Source of the DNA: an uncultured Candidatus Saccharibacteria bacterium
Lineage (GTDB): Bacteria; Patescibacteriota; Saccharimonadia; Saccharimonadales; Saccharimonadaceae
Reading direction: 5' to 3'
Assembly: GCA_946415265.1 (NCBI GenBank)
Contig: CAMKRV010000005.1
Span: 1 to 41,884, forward strand
DNA length: 41,884 nucleotides
Shown: positions 1 through 9,488 of the stretch, one piece after another
Numbering within the stretch: position 1 is the first letter of the stretch
How the letters are laid out: the number at the start of each line of letters is the position of its first letter
The notes under the pieces: generated by a model
The model's database searches: none
Told to the model about the DNA's origin: nothing
The model's input: only the letters and a program-made list of their open reading frames with translations
Position numbers and translations under genes: made by a program

Positions 1-1
1 T

Positions 2-553
2 AGTAGTGCCACTACTATAAACTTCCAGAATAATGGACCCATTTCTGGTTGGCAGGATAGCACTACTGCGCCATACACTGCTAGTAAGATAGATAGTACA
101 GAAACAGGCCATAATTCACTAGGTAATTACTATAACTGGACTACAGCTATAGCTTCTAATAACTCTTCTTCATTAACACAAGATACATTAAGCAATATAT
201 CTAAGAATCCTCAGAACTCTATCTGTCCTAAAGGATGGAGATTACCTACTATATCTAGTGAGTCCGAAACAATAGCTGGTTCTACTAATGAGTTTGGGAG
301 GTTAAACTTTTTATATAACAATGGTTCGACCGGCTCTGGTACTAAATTAACAGAATCCCCTTTATGGTTTATGCAGTCCGGCGTGGTAGATGGATCTTTA
401 TTAAACTACTTAGCCACTGCCGGGTATTACTGGTCTAGCACCATTAAAGATCGTAACGTATCGTATAATATGGACTTTAGTCAAAGCTACTTTAGTCAGG
501 CCCAAACTAGGTGGCGAAACACCGGCAGGTCTCTTCGCTGCGTCGCTCGCTAG
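2..553 (+). CDS. C-terminal part of a FISUMP/Fib_succ_major surface protein (5' truncated by window edge)
   Basis: Open frame from base 2: ..GHNSLGNYYNWTTAIASNN..NSICPKGWRLPT..GYYWSST..RSLRCVAR*, the FISUMP signature; paralogous to 11576..13096. Confidence 0.85.
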   Translation, partial: SSATTINFQNNGPISGWQDSTTAPYTASKIDSTETGHNSLGNYYNWTTAIASNNSSSLTQDTLSNISKNPQNSICPKGWRLPTISSESETIAGSTNEFGRLNFLYNNGSTGSGTKLTESPLWFMQSGVVDGSLLNYLATAGYYWSSTIKDRNVSYNMDFSQSYFSQAQTRWRNTGRSLRCVAR

Positions 554-594
554 CCTTCTTCCCTAATCCCCCAAAAAATGATATAATATATCCT

Positions 595-2394
595 ATGAGA
601 ATTTTAGTAGATGCATTAAAAGATTTCCTAGGTAAAACTGTAACTGTAGAAGGTTGGGTCAATTCCCGCCGCGACCACGGTGGCCTCATTTTCATAGATT
701 TGCGCGATCACACCGGTATTATTCAGTTAGTTATTACTCCAGAAACCAAAGATGCATTTGCTCTTGCCGAAACCATCCGTGACGAATTTGTCTTAAAAGC
801 TACTGGTACCATGCGCGAGCGCGAGCCAGATTTGATAAACCCCAACATCCCTACCGGCAAAATTGAGTTAGTAGTAGAAGATTTGGAATTATTAAACAAA
901 TCTGAGCCTTTGCCAGTCAACACTCACGACGACGGCGAAAAATCTTCCGAAGAAATGCGCCTCAAATACCGCTATCTAGACCTTCGTCGCCCAAGTATGC
1001 AAAATCTCTTAAAGCGTCGCTCCGAATATTACCGTTTCTTACGTAATTATATGTACGACCACGATTTTACCGAAATCACCACACCAATCCTTGCCAACTC
1101 TTCTCCCGAAGGCGCGCGTGATTTCCTCGTGCCTTCTCGCTTGCACCCTGGTAAGTTCTACGCTTTACCACAAGCCCCACAGCAATTCAAACAATTATTA
1201 ATGGTAGGCGGCGTAGACAAATACTTCCAAATCGCCCCATGCTTCCGCGATGAAGACCCTCGTGCCGATAGATTATACGGCGACTTCTACCAGCTAGATA
1301 TGGAAATGGCCTTTGTGGAAGATGGCGAAACTGTCCGCAGGGAAATAGAGCCGCTCTATATTTCCCTTGCTACCGATTTTGCTAATAAAAAACTTGTCAT
1401 AAATTCCGAACCCGCCAAAGCCTACATTCCAGAAGGTAGCGGAGTACCACGCTTGCCTTACGAATTCGCTATGGAAACTTATGGCGTAGACAAGCCAGAC
1501 CTCCGCTACGGTATGGAACTAGTAGATTTAACCGATGTGTTCAAAAACACTGAATTTAAAGTTTTCAAAACCGAATGTGTGAAAGCTATTTGTGTAAAAA
1601 ATGGTGCTTCACTCACTCGCCGCGAAATAGACGAATTTACCGACCAGGCTCGTAAGCTCGGTGCCGGTGGCTTAGCCTATATATTATATGTAGACGGCGA
1701 AGCCAAATCCCCTATTGCCAAATTCTTAACTGTCGAAGAGCTAAATGCCATTAAAGAAAAAACCGGCGCACAAGAAGGCGATGCCGTGTTCTTCGGTGCA
1801 GACGACAGAAAGAAAGTCAACAAAATCCTTGGTCAACTTCGCATCTCTTTTGCCGACCATTTCAAACTTAAAAATCCAGATGAAATCGCTTACTGCTGGG
1901 TGATGGATTTTCCATTTTACGAGTGGGACGAGACTAACAAAAAATTAGACTTTGGCCACAACCCATTTTCCATGCCAAAAGGCGGCTTAAAAGCTTTAGA
2001 AACTGCCAAGACCGATACCGAAAAGCTAGCCATCAAGGCAGACCAATACGATATGGTGATGAACGGCTATGAAGTTTGTTCTGGCGCCGTACGTAATTAC
2101 AACCCAGAAATCATGTACAAAGTTTTCAATATTCTCGGCTACAACAACGAATATGTCGAAGCTCGTTTTGGCGGTATGCTAAATGCCTTCAAATTTGGCG
2201 CCCCGCCACACGCTGGCTGCGCACCTGGCCTAGACCGTATCTTTATGGTACTAGAAGGCGTAGAAAATATTCGTGATATCGTAGCTTTTCCAAAGAACGG
2301 CTCCGGCGTAGATCTCATGATGAACTCCCCATCCCCAGTAGACCAAATCCAACTAGACGAAGCTCACCTCGCCATCATCCCCGAAGAAGATTAA
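595..2394 (+). CDS. aspS: Aspartyl-tRNA synthetase
   Basis: MRILVDALKDFLGKTVTVEGWVNSRRDHGGLIFIDLRDHTG..; class II motifs (FRDEDPRADR, GLDRIFM). The ATG at 595 lies 7 nt after TATAAT, preferred over the ORF start at 511. Confidence 0.95.
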   Translation: MRILVDALKDFLGKTVTVEGWVNSRRDHGGLIFIDLRDHTGIIQLVITPETKDAFALAETIRDEFVLKATGTMREREPDLINPNIPTGKIELVVEDLELLNKSEPLPVNTHDDGEKSSEEMRLKYRYLDLRRPSMQNLLKRRSEYYRFLRNYMYDHDFTEITTPILANSSPEGARDFLVPSRLHPGKFYALPQAPQQFKQLLMVGGVDKYFQIAPCFRDEDPRADRLYGDFYQLDMEMAFVEDGETVRREIEPLYISLATDFANKKLVINSEPAKAYIPEGSGVPRLPYEFAMETYGVDKPDLRYGMELVDLTDVFKNTEFKVFKTECVKAICVKNGASLTRREIDEFTDQARKLGAGGLAYILYVDGEAKSPIAKFLTVEELNAIKEKTGAQEGDAVFFGADDRKKVNKILGQLRISFADHFKLKNPDEIAYCWVMDFPFYEWDETNKKLDFGHNPFSMPKGGLKALETAKTDTEKLAIKADQYDMVMNGYEVCSGAVRNYNPEIMYKVFNILGYNNEYVEARFGGMLNAFKFGAPPHAGCAPGLDRIFMVLEGVENIRDIVAFPKNGSGVDLMMNSPSPVDQIQLDEAHLAIIPEED

Positions 2395-2395
2395 A

Positions 2396-2962
2396 ATGCC
2401 TCAGACCGACACCAAATCCAACCAAACCAAAGAAAAAATCGCTTCAACCTTTCTCCTACTTCTAAATACCTATCCACTCAACGAAATTTCTATCAAACAT
2501 ATCACCAAAACTTGCGGTATTAATCGCAATACTTTCTATTATCATTTCAACAATATCGCCGACCTCATCGAATATGTTATTAAAAATATCGTTGACGATA
2601 TCATAGAAAAACATCCACCCAAAATTAATTCCCTAGAAGATTGTTTTGTGGCAGCGGTAACTTTTGCCCGCGAAAACAAACAAGCCATTAATCATATTTA
2701 TCACTCCACCAATCGCGCTATTTTCGAACGTCATCTTTGGCATATTTGCGAATACTCCGTCAACGCATATCTTAATTCTGTTCCCCCAGAATTATTCCCT
2801 GTGCAATCTCCCGCAGAACGCGAAATCATTAAAGATTTTCTCAAATTTGAATGTTTTGGGTTTGCCATAGATTGGATTAACCACGATATGCCAGATGATG
2901 TAACCTCCAAAATCACCATTTTGGCATCTTTATTCAAGTCCAACGAGCTCAAACAGCCCTAA
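2396..2962 (+). CDS. TetR/AcrR-family transcriptional regulator
   Basis: N-terminal HTH: KEKIASTFLLLLNTYPLNEISIKHITKTCGINRNTFYYHF. Confidence 0.85.
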   Translation: MPQTDTKSNQTKEKIASTFLLLLNTYPLNEISIKHITKTCGINRNTFYYHFNNIADLIEYVIKNIVDDIIEKHPPKINSLEDCFVAAVTFARENKQAINHIYHSTNRAIFERHLWHICEYSVNAYLNSVPPELFPVQSPAEREIIKDFLKFECFGFAIDWINHDMPDDVTSKITILASLFKSNELKQP

Positions 2963-2979
2963 AAACACACTAAATTCTT

Positions 2980-3005
2980 CATTTTTAGGCACGTGCCTAA
3001 AAATG
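2980..3005. promoter_or_regulatory. 26-bp perfect palindrome, likely operator for the adjacent TetR regulator
   Basis: CATTTTTAGGCACGTGCCTAAAAATG equals its own reverse complement; lies between tetR and the MMPL gene. Confidence 0.75.
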
Positions 3006-3063
3006 TCTATTGATTTCTCTCTGTTTAACAGATACAATCACCATATATAATATATAGGTTTTT

Positions 3064-5142
3064 ATGGGAAAATTCGTTGTAAAATACCGCAAATTCATTT
3101 TGCTACTCGCCGTAATTTTAATTATTCCGGCGCTAATTGGCATGTTTAGCACCAAAGTCAATTACGATATGCTTAATTATCTTCCGGACAGTATGGAAAC
3201 CGTCATCGGCCAAGAAAAACTCATGGAAGAATTTCACAAAGGCGCCTTCTCCATGATTATCACGGAAGGTTTATCTAGCGATGCCGAAGCAAATCTAGAA
3301 ACTGAACTCAAAAAAGTAGAACATGTCGATACCGTTCTCGGCCTTGGCACTATCGAAAACGCTGGTCTACCTGCCGAATTTTTGCCAGACAACATTTATA
3401 ATACTTTCTACAAAGGCGACGAATCACTAATTGCTGTATTTTTCGACACCTCTTCTTCTGCCGAAGAAACTATCAATGCTATCAAAGAAATACGCCGTGT
3501 AGTAGACGGTAAAGCCTATGTTTCCGGTATGTCGGCTTTCACTACCGACCTTCGCGAACTATCCGGCAACGAAGAGCTATTCTATATCATAATTGCTGTA
3601 GCCTTAGCCCTCATCGTAATGTTACTTTTGCTAGACAACTGGCTCGCACCAATCCTGTTTTTAGTAAGTATTGGCGTAATGATTCTTTATAACCTCGGTA
3701 CCAATATTTTCCTTGGCGAGATATCCTACATTACCAAAGCTTTATCAGCCATTTTGCAACTTGCCGTTACTATGGATTATTCTATTTTCCTTTGGCACTC
3801 ATACCGCGAACATCTCGCCACCAACAATAACCCAGACCATGCCATGGAGCACGCCATCAAAGCCACACTCAGCTCTGTATTTGGCTCATCTGCCACTACC
3901 GTTGCCGGCTTCATCGCGCTATGTTTTATGACCTTTACGCTCGGCATAGATTTAGGTATAGTTATGGCTAAAGGCGTTATCCTCGGCGTTATCGGCAGCG
4001 TTACAATTTTACCAGCACTCATTTTAGCCTTCGATAAACCACTTCGTAAATTAGACCACAAATCTATCCTGCCAGATTTTACCAAACTCAGCAGCAAAAT
4101 CGTTAAAATTTTCCCCGTATTTGTTGTCATATTTGTCGCCATCATTCCGCCATTCCTTTATGGTTATCAAAAAACCAACGACAATGTTTACTATACCATC
4201 AGCGATAGTTTACCTAGCGATATGCCTTTTGCTATAGCCAACCAAAAACTCAGCGAAAACTTTGGTTTACAAAATGTCCACATGATTTTATCAGACTCTA
4301 ATCTAAGCACCGATTCCGCTCTCAATATGACAAATGATCTCAAAAATATCGCCGGCGTAAAATCTGTTCTCAACTTAGAAAGCGTCATTGGCGACCAAAT
4401 TCCCGCCGAAATCTTACCAACCGAAATTCTCGATATTCTAAAAAGTGAGAATTACGAACTAACCCTCGTTATTTCCGAATACAAAACCGCAACGCCAGAA
4501 ATCGCCGAACAAATCAACAGCATCAATCAAGTCATCAAAAAACACGATGCCTCAGCCCTCTTAGTTGGCGAATCCAGCCTAACCCAAGACATGATTAATC
4601 TCACTTCCGTAGATTTTCAAGTAGTAAATACTATTTCTATCGTTGCCATCTTTATCATTATCGCCATTGTTACAAAAAGCATTTCCCTGCCATTTATTCT
4701 CATTGCTGTTATAGAGTCCGCAATTTTCATCAACCTCGGCCTATGCCATTTTACCGGCACGCAGCTTTCTTTCATCACACCAATTTGTATTAGCACCATC
4801 CAGCTAGGCGCCACAGTAGATTACGCCATTCTTATGACTACCCGCTACAATCGCGAACGTATATCCGGCCTAAGTAAGCGTGATGCCGCCAAAATCTCTA
4901 TCAAAACTTCCCTACCCTCTATTATTGTTTCCGGCGCCGTCCTCTTTGCCGCCACCATTGGCGTAGCTATTTATTCACAAGCCGATATGATTTCCTCAAT
5001 GTGTATGCTTATGGCTCGTGGTGCCATCATCAGTATCTTTGTTGTCCCAACCTTCCTACCATCATTACTTATTCTCGCCGATCCATTCATTATTCGCACT
5101 ACCCTAGGTATGAAAAAATTAACGAAAGGGACCAATTCATGA
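3064..5142 (+). CDS. MMPL/RND-superfamily transporter
   Basis: 692 aa, two MMPL halves with repeated TM blocks and TMDYSIFLWHSYRE / TVDYAILMTTRYNRER motifs. Confidence 0.9.
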   Translation: MGKFVVKYRKFILLLAVILIIPALIGMFSTKVNYDMLNYLPDSMETVIGQEKLMEEFHKGAFSMIITEGLSSDAEANLETELKKVEHVDTVLGLGTIENAGLPAEFLPDNIYNTFYKGDESLIAVFFDTSSSAEETINAIKEIRRVVDGKAYVSGMSAFTTDLRELSGNEELFYIIIAVALALIVMLLLLDNWLAPILFLVSIGVMILYNLGTNIFLGEISYITKALSAILQLAVTMDYSIFLWHSYREHLATNNNPDHAMEHAIKATLSSVFGSSATTVAGFIALCFMTFTLGIDLGIVMAKGVILGVIGSVTILPALILAFDKPLRKLDHKSILPDFTKLSSKIVKIFPVFVVIFVAIIPPFLYGYQKTNDNVYYTISDSLPSDMPFAIANQKLSENFGLQNVHMILSDSNLSTDSALNMTNDLKNIAGVKSVLNLESVIGDQIPAEILPTEILDILKSENYELTLVISEYKTATPEIAEQINSINQVIKKHDASALLVGESSLTQDMINLTSVDFQVVNTISIVAIFIIIAIVTKSISLPFILIAVIESAIFINLGLCHFTGTQLSFITPICISTIQLGATVDYAILMTTRYNRERISGLSKRDAAKISIKTSLPSIIVSGAVLFAATIGVAIYSQADMISSMCMLMARGAIISIFVVPTFLPSLLILADPFIIRTTLGMKKLTKGTNS

Positions 5143-6479
5143 AAAAACCTTTAATCTTCGCATCAACTTTAATCGCTACTTTATTCTTAAGCAGCGCTGC
5201 TACTTTGGCAATTAATAATACTACACCAAATAATACAAACAACACACCCCAAAATCTTGTTGCCATAAATTCCAATCTCACCACCGATAATATTAATAAA
5301 TTATCCACTAAAGATGCCAACATTTATGCCATTACAGACACTACCGGCACCGTTAACAAAACTTTTATCGGCAACACTATCGCAAATGAAGAAACTTTAC
5401 CAGTAGAAATGCAAATTCGGTATTATTTAGACGGTACAGAAATTTCCGCTTCAGAACTAGCCGGCAAATCTGGCCACATTAAAATCACATATAATTTTTC
5501 CGCTACTTCCACTTATCAAAACAAGCTCGTACCATTTCTTACGGTCACTGGCCTAAATCTTGATAGCACTAAATTTAGTAATATCAAAATAGACAACGGC
5601 AAAATCATTTCCGAAAGTGACAGCATCACTCTAGTTGGCTACACTTTTGCCGGTCTTAGCCAAGATTTAAATGCTGATTTCTTGCCTTCTAGCTTCACCA
5701 TAGAAGCTGATACTACCAATTTCGAACTCGGCACAGTTTACAGTTTTGCCACTAACGAATTATTCGCCGAGTTAGATACTTCCAAACTCACTTCCGTAGA
5801 TGGCATCATCAATTCTATCAATGACCTTTCTAATGGCCTAGATCAAATCATTGCTGGCTCCAACGATCTAACAAATGGTATAGACACCCTCGCCGCCGGC
5901 ATTTCCAAACTCCAACTTGGTGCTAACAATTTAGAATCTGGCGCCAACAATTTAGCCACCGGTATCACCAGACTTTCTAATGGTCTTAATTCTGTCGTAG
6001 CTTTTGATAACGAAATACTCGCCAAAGCTTACGGCGTAGTAGATCAAGTTACCGCCACCACCGAAAACTTAATTGCAAAGTACGACCTAGATCCAGCTTT
6101 AGTCGCCGAGATCACAGCGCCCATCGTAGAATATTACAACAAAATCAATACCGCCGTCACCACTTACGCTGGCAATATCGAAGCTCTCGCTAATGGCGCT
6201 AGTGAATTATCTGTCGGCGCTAATAACTTGGCGGCTGGTACCACCGAACTTAAAAACGGCATTAACTCGCTTTCCGCCGGGGCCGCCCAACTTTCCGCCG
6301 GTAGCCACACTTTAAATCAAGGCTTAAATACTTTCAAAACTTCCGGTATAGATAAATTGGTAAACTTTGCTAATCAAGATGCCGCAAACTTCGTCTATAA
6401 TTTCCGTCAAACAGTCAGCGCCGCCAAAAGCTACACCGCCCACACCAAGTTCATTTTCAAAACTCCAAGTATCAAATAA
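5139..6479 (+). CDS. Secreted coiled-coil YhgE/Pip-like protein, translationally coupled to the MMPL gene
   Basis: Signal peptide MKKPLIFASTLIATLFLSSAATLA; repeated L..G...L..GA..L..G heptads; ATGA overlap with upstream stop. Confidence 0.65.
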   Translation: MKKPLIFASTLIATLFLSSAATLAINNTTPNNTNNTPQNLVAINSNLTTDNINKLSTKDANIYAITDTTGTVNKTFIGNTIANEETLPVEMQIRYYLDGTEISASELAGKSGHIKITYNFSATSTYQNKLVPFLTVTGLNLDSTKFSNIKIDNGKIISESDSITLVGYTFAGLSQDLNADFLPSSFTIEADTTNFELGTVYSFATNELFAELDTSKLTSVDGIINSINDLSNGLDQIIAGSNDLTNGIDTLAAGISKLQLGANNLESGANNLATGITRLSNGLNSVVAFDNEILAKAYGVVDQVTATTENLIAKYDLDPALVAEITAPIVEYYNKINTAVTTYAGNIEALANGASELSVGANNLAAGTTELKNGINSLSAGAAQLSAGSHTLNQGLNTFKTSGIDKLVNFANQDAANFVYNFRQTVSAAKSYTAHTKFIFKTPSIK

Positions 6480-7667
6480 TTATTTCTTCCAAAACTTTGG
6501 TTTTACTATCGAAAAGTTAATCGCATTCTTTTGAAATGACGTCACTGCTAATCTAATCACAATCGCAGCCGATACCGCCACCACCAAAATCCCCACACAG
6601 AGTTCCGCAACAGATATCGTACCAAATCCACTTCTCAACATCAACGCGATCGGTGCCGAAAACGGGAAATAAGTCATAATCTGCACTGCCATATTTGGCT
6701 CCGCCACCATAAACATTTGCATGAAATACAAGGGAAACACCATCGCAATGATCGCCGGTCCAATAAAAGACGATGCATCCTTCGCCGTAGATACTAGCGA
6801 CCCCACAAACGTACAAGTCCCTGCATAAAATATTACCGACACCATAAATAGCAGTAAACTCAGTATTATTGTCACTGGGTCAAATTCTATCGTAGACATC
6901 ATCATGCCAATCATTGGGTTGTCACGATTAATAAAGGCCAAAATCAGCACCGGCACCACTAGCGCCAAAATCTGTACCACACCTAGCACTAAAAGTGCAA
7001 TAATTTTCCCTACAATTAAATGTTTAGAAGACACCGAAGTCAAAATTAGTTCACTAATTCTATTTTCCTTTTCCTCTACCACATTTAACAAAAATCTATT
7101 GCCACATAGTGCTATAAACATAAAGAATACTATACCGAACGCAAACGGAATTATCGCTTTACCCAATGGATTTGCCGCCTCACCATTTTTATCCATTTTG
7201 TTATCTACGATTTCATAGCCACCAGTTAATGCCAATCCATCTAGCACACTTACTCGCTCCGTCGCATTCTGTAGCAATATCCCCTTCAAAATATTTCCAT
7301 CATTATTAAAAATATCTAGCCCTTCAGAAATATGATAAAACTCCGCCTTCTTGCTCTCCGCAAAATCCGCAGGGATATAAAAATACAAATCTACTTCCCC
7401 ATTTTTTACCATTTCTTTGCCTGTTTCTTTATCGCCGTCTATCACATATGGCGCATCGCTTGGCAAAATTCCCGCCGCGTCCGTAATCGCTATTTTAGTA
7501 TTTTCGTCTATCGTAGGATTTTGTTCTACACTTTGCGAAGAAATAAAACTAATCAAATATATTCCGCCAATCAACAAGGGAATTAAAAGCGTCGCCGCCC
7601 AAAAAGCCGGCTTTTTTAATTGCCGCATTATTTCAAATCTTGCTACTTTTAATGTCGCACTACGCAT
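6480..7667 (-). CDS. ABC-2 type permease (NatB-like)
   Basis: MRSATLKVARFEIMRQLKKPAFWAATLLIPLL..; EEKENRISELILTSVSSKHLIVGKI motif; ORF track extends to 7682. Confidence 0.9.
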   Translation of the reverse strand: MRSATLKVARFEIMRQLKKPAFWAATLLIPLLIGGIYLISFISSQSVEQNPTIDENTKIAITDAAGILPSDAPYVIDGDKETGKEMVKNGEVDLYFYIPADFAESKKAEFYHISEGLDIFNNDGNILKGILLQNATERVSVLDGLALTGGYEIVDNKMDKNGEAANPLGKAIIPFAFGIVFFMFIALCGNRFLLNVVEEKENRISELILTSVSSKHLIVGKIIALLVLGVVQILALVVPVLILAFINRDNPMIGMMMSTIEFDPVTIILSLLLFMVSVIFYAGTCTFVGSLVSTAKDASSFIGPAIIAMVFPLYFMQMFMVAEPNMAVQIMTYFPFSAPIALMLRSGFGTISVAELCVGILVVAVSAAIVIRLAVTSFQKNAINFSIVKPKFWKK

Positions 7668-8385
7668 TTTCGTTCTCCCCATAGATATCTATAAAAATTT
7701 GATCCAAAGATTTATTCTTAAATTCTTTTTTAATTTTACTAATCTCCCCATATGCTCTCGCCGCGCCATCTTTTAGTAAAAGCGCCCTATCGCAAAGTTT
7801 TTCCACCTCATCCATATAATGCGTAATCATAATTATCGCACAACCTTTTTTATGTTGCTCATCAATAATTTCCATTAAGAGTCGCCGGTTCATTGGATCG
7901 AACCCCTTAGTCGGCTCGTCCAAAATCAAAAGCTTCGGATTATTCATAATGGTAATCCCTAGCTGGATTTTCTGCTGCTGCCCACCGGATAATTTTTCTA
8001 CTCGCTCTTTGGCCTTATCTTCCAACCCTACTCGCTTCAAGTACTTCATACTCCACTCATACGGATTTTCTACGCCTTTTAACTCACCAAAATACACCAT
8101 TGTATCTATCACATTTTCTTTGCGATATAGCCCCCTTTCTTCCGGCAAATATCCCACTATCACTTCCGCATCTTCTGGGTCATATTTTTTACCATCGATC
8201 AAAAGCTCGCCGCTCGTAGGAGTATATAATCCTAAAAGCGCCCTAATGGTAGTAGTTTTCCCCGAACCATTTGCCCCCAGTAGGCCAAATATTTCACCCT
8301 TCCTTACTTCAAAACTTAGATCTTTAACAATAGTTTTATCGCCAAACATCATCTTGAAGTTTTTTACTTCAACAATATTCTTCAT
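7660..8385 (-). CDS. ABC transporter ATP-binding protein (NatA-like)
   Basis: Walker A GANGSGKTT, signature LSGGQQQK, Walker B LLILDEP; start MKNIVEV 6 nt after TATAAT. Confidence 0.93.
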   Translation of the reverse strand: MKNIVEVKNFKMMFGDKTIVKDLSFEVRKGEIFGLLGANGSGKTTTIRALLGLYTPTSGELLIDGKKYDPEDAEVIVGYLPEERGLYRKENVIDTMVYFGELKGVENPYEWSMKYLKRVGLEDKAKERVEKLSGGQQQKIQLGITIMNNPKLLILDEPTKGFDPMNRRLLMEIIDEQHKKGCAIIMITHYMDEVEKLCDRALLLKDGAARAYGEISKIKKEFKNKSLDQIFIDIYGENENA

Positions 8386-8407
8386 ATTTTCATTATACAA
8401 CAAAAAA

Positions 8408-8482
8408 TGGCGAGGCCGGCTGGAATCGAACCAGCATTGTATCCTTAGAGGGGATATGTCCTATCCGTTGAACGACGGCCCC
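8408..8482 (-). tRNA. tRNA-Arg(TCT), CCA encoded
   Basis: Cloverleaf on minus strand: GGGGCCG acceptor, GTTC/GGAC D arm, TATCC-CCTCTAA-GGATA anticodon arm, GCTGG-TTCGATT-CCAGC T arm, G-CCA end. Confidence 0.9.
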
Positions 8483-8583
8483 AAATGAGAAAATATACCA
8501 AAACTTGTTTTGAGTATATTTCCGAATGCCGGGAGTCAACGACTTTTAGTCGACGGCCCCGTCAATTCTCTATATATTATACC

Positions 8584-9333
8584 TTATTCTTCTGGTTTTC
8601 TCAACTTATAATAGATAGATGGTGCGAATCTCACACCAGCCAAAAGTTGCTGTGCCGAATCTTCCATTTTTACCAAATTCTTAGTACCAAAAACTTTCTT
8701 CAAACCTTTACTGCGGAAGTTGGATACAGATAATACTTTCTCGCGTTTAAATCCAACTTTATCAAAAATCTCTTCTACATACTTTGGATGATAATTATAA
8801 AATCCGTCTTTAGAAATTTCTTTATAGTTTGCTACTTTCTTATCAAATGGATTCACTCTGCTTCGTCCAGTCACATACCGTGCCATTTTTGGCAAAGTCC
8901 GCTTGTTGGCTACTTCTATCACCGCTACGCCACCTGGCTTCAATACGCGATATAATTCAGAGATCGCTTTATCCATATTTTTCAAATGGTGAGTTACTCG
9001 CACCATCAACAATCCATCTAATTCGTTATCTTTAAATGGCAGTTCATAAATATCACCGGCTTTGGTTTCTATTTTGTCACCATAAATTTCTTTTGCTTGC
9101 GCAAGTTCTGTTTTAGAATAATCAAAAATATAAACTTTACGTGCCCGCTTCAAATATTCATTTGCCAGCCTACCATAACCCCCGCCAATATCAGCAAATT
9201 TCTCCATCCGCTTCGGCAGTAATTTCCGTATCGCCATACGGTCTGCTTGGTCTTCGTACTCGCGGTCCGCATCTTCCCAAAAGATTTTTTTATAGTCATA
9301 ACCATTATAGTCAGAAATAACTTTTTCACTCAT
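8584..9333 (-). CDS. Class I SAM-dependent methyltransferase (Methyltransf_11-like)
   Basis: FADIGGGYGRLANEYLK, GDIYELPFKDNELDGLLMVRVTHHL, ELYRVLKPGGVAVIEV; start MSEKVISD 7 nt after TATAAT. Confidence 0.88.
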   Translation of the reverse strand: MSEKVISDYNGYDYKKIFWEDADREYEDQADRMAIRKLLPKRMEKFADIGGGYGRLANEYLKRARKVYIFDYSKTELAQAKEIYGDKIETKAGDIYELPFKDNELDGLLMVRVTHHLKNMDKAISELYRVLKPGGVAVIEVANKRTLPKMARYVTGRSRVNPFDKKVANYKEISKDGFYNYHPKYVEEIFDKVGFKREKVLSVSNFRSKGLKKVFGTKNLVKMEDSAQQLLAGVRFAPSIYYKLRKPEE

Positions 9334-9364
9334 ACGTTCCATTATACCATACCATTACCATCTA

Positions 9365-9482
9365 CTATTTAATTCCAACGGAATTAAATAGACATCATCA
9401 AAATTTGAAATGGAATTGACTTCCATTTCAAATTTCTTGCTAGCCTCTTTTGCTGGCCTTTTCTACCTCCGGAGAAAAGGCC
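9365..9482. repeat. Three tandem perfect-arm inverted repeats (hairpin cluster)
   Basis: CTATTTAATTCC-AAC-GGAATTAAATAG; AAATTTGAAATGGAA-TTGAC-TTCCATTTCAAATTT; GGCCTTTTCT-N8-AGAAAAGGCC. Confidence 0.9.
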
Positions 9483-9488
9483 AAAGAC

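Noticed and set aside
511-594. N-terminal extension of aspS (MAKHRQVSSLRRSLAFF..)
   Set aside because: It overlaps the end of the upstream FISUMP gene and the -10 box; the typical AspRS start is at 595.
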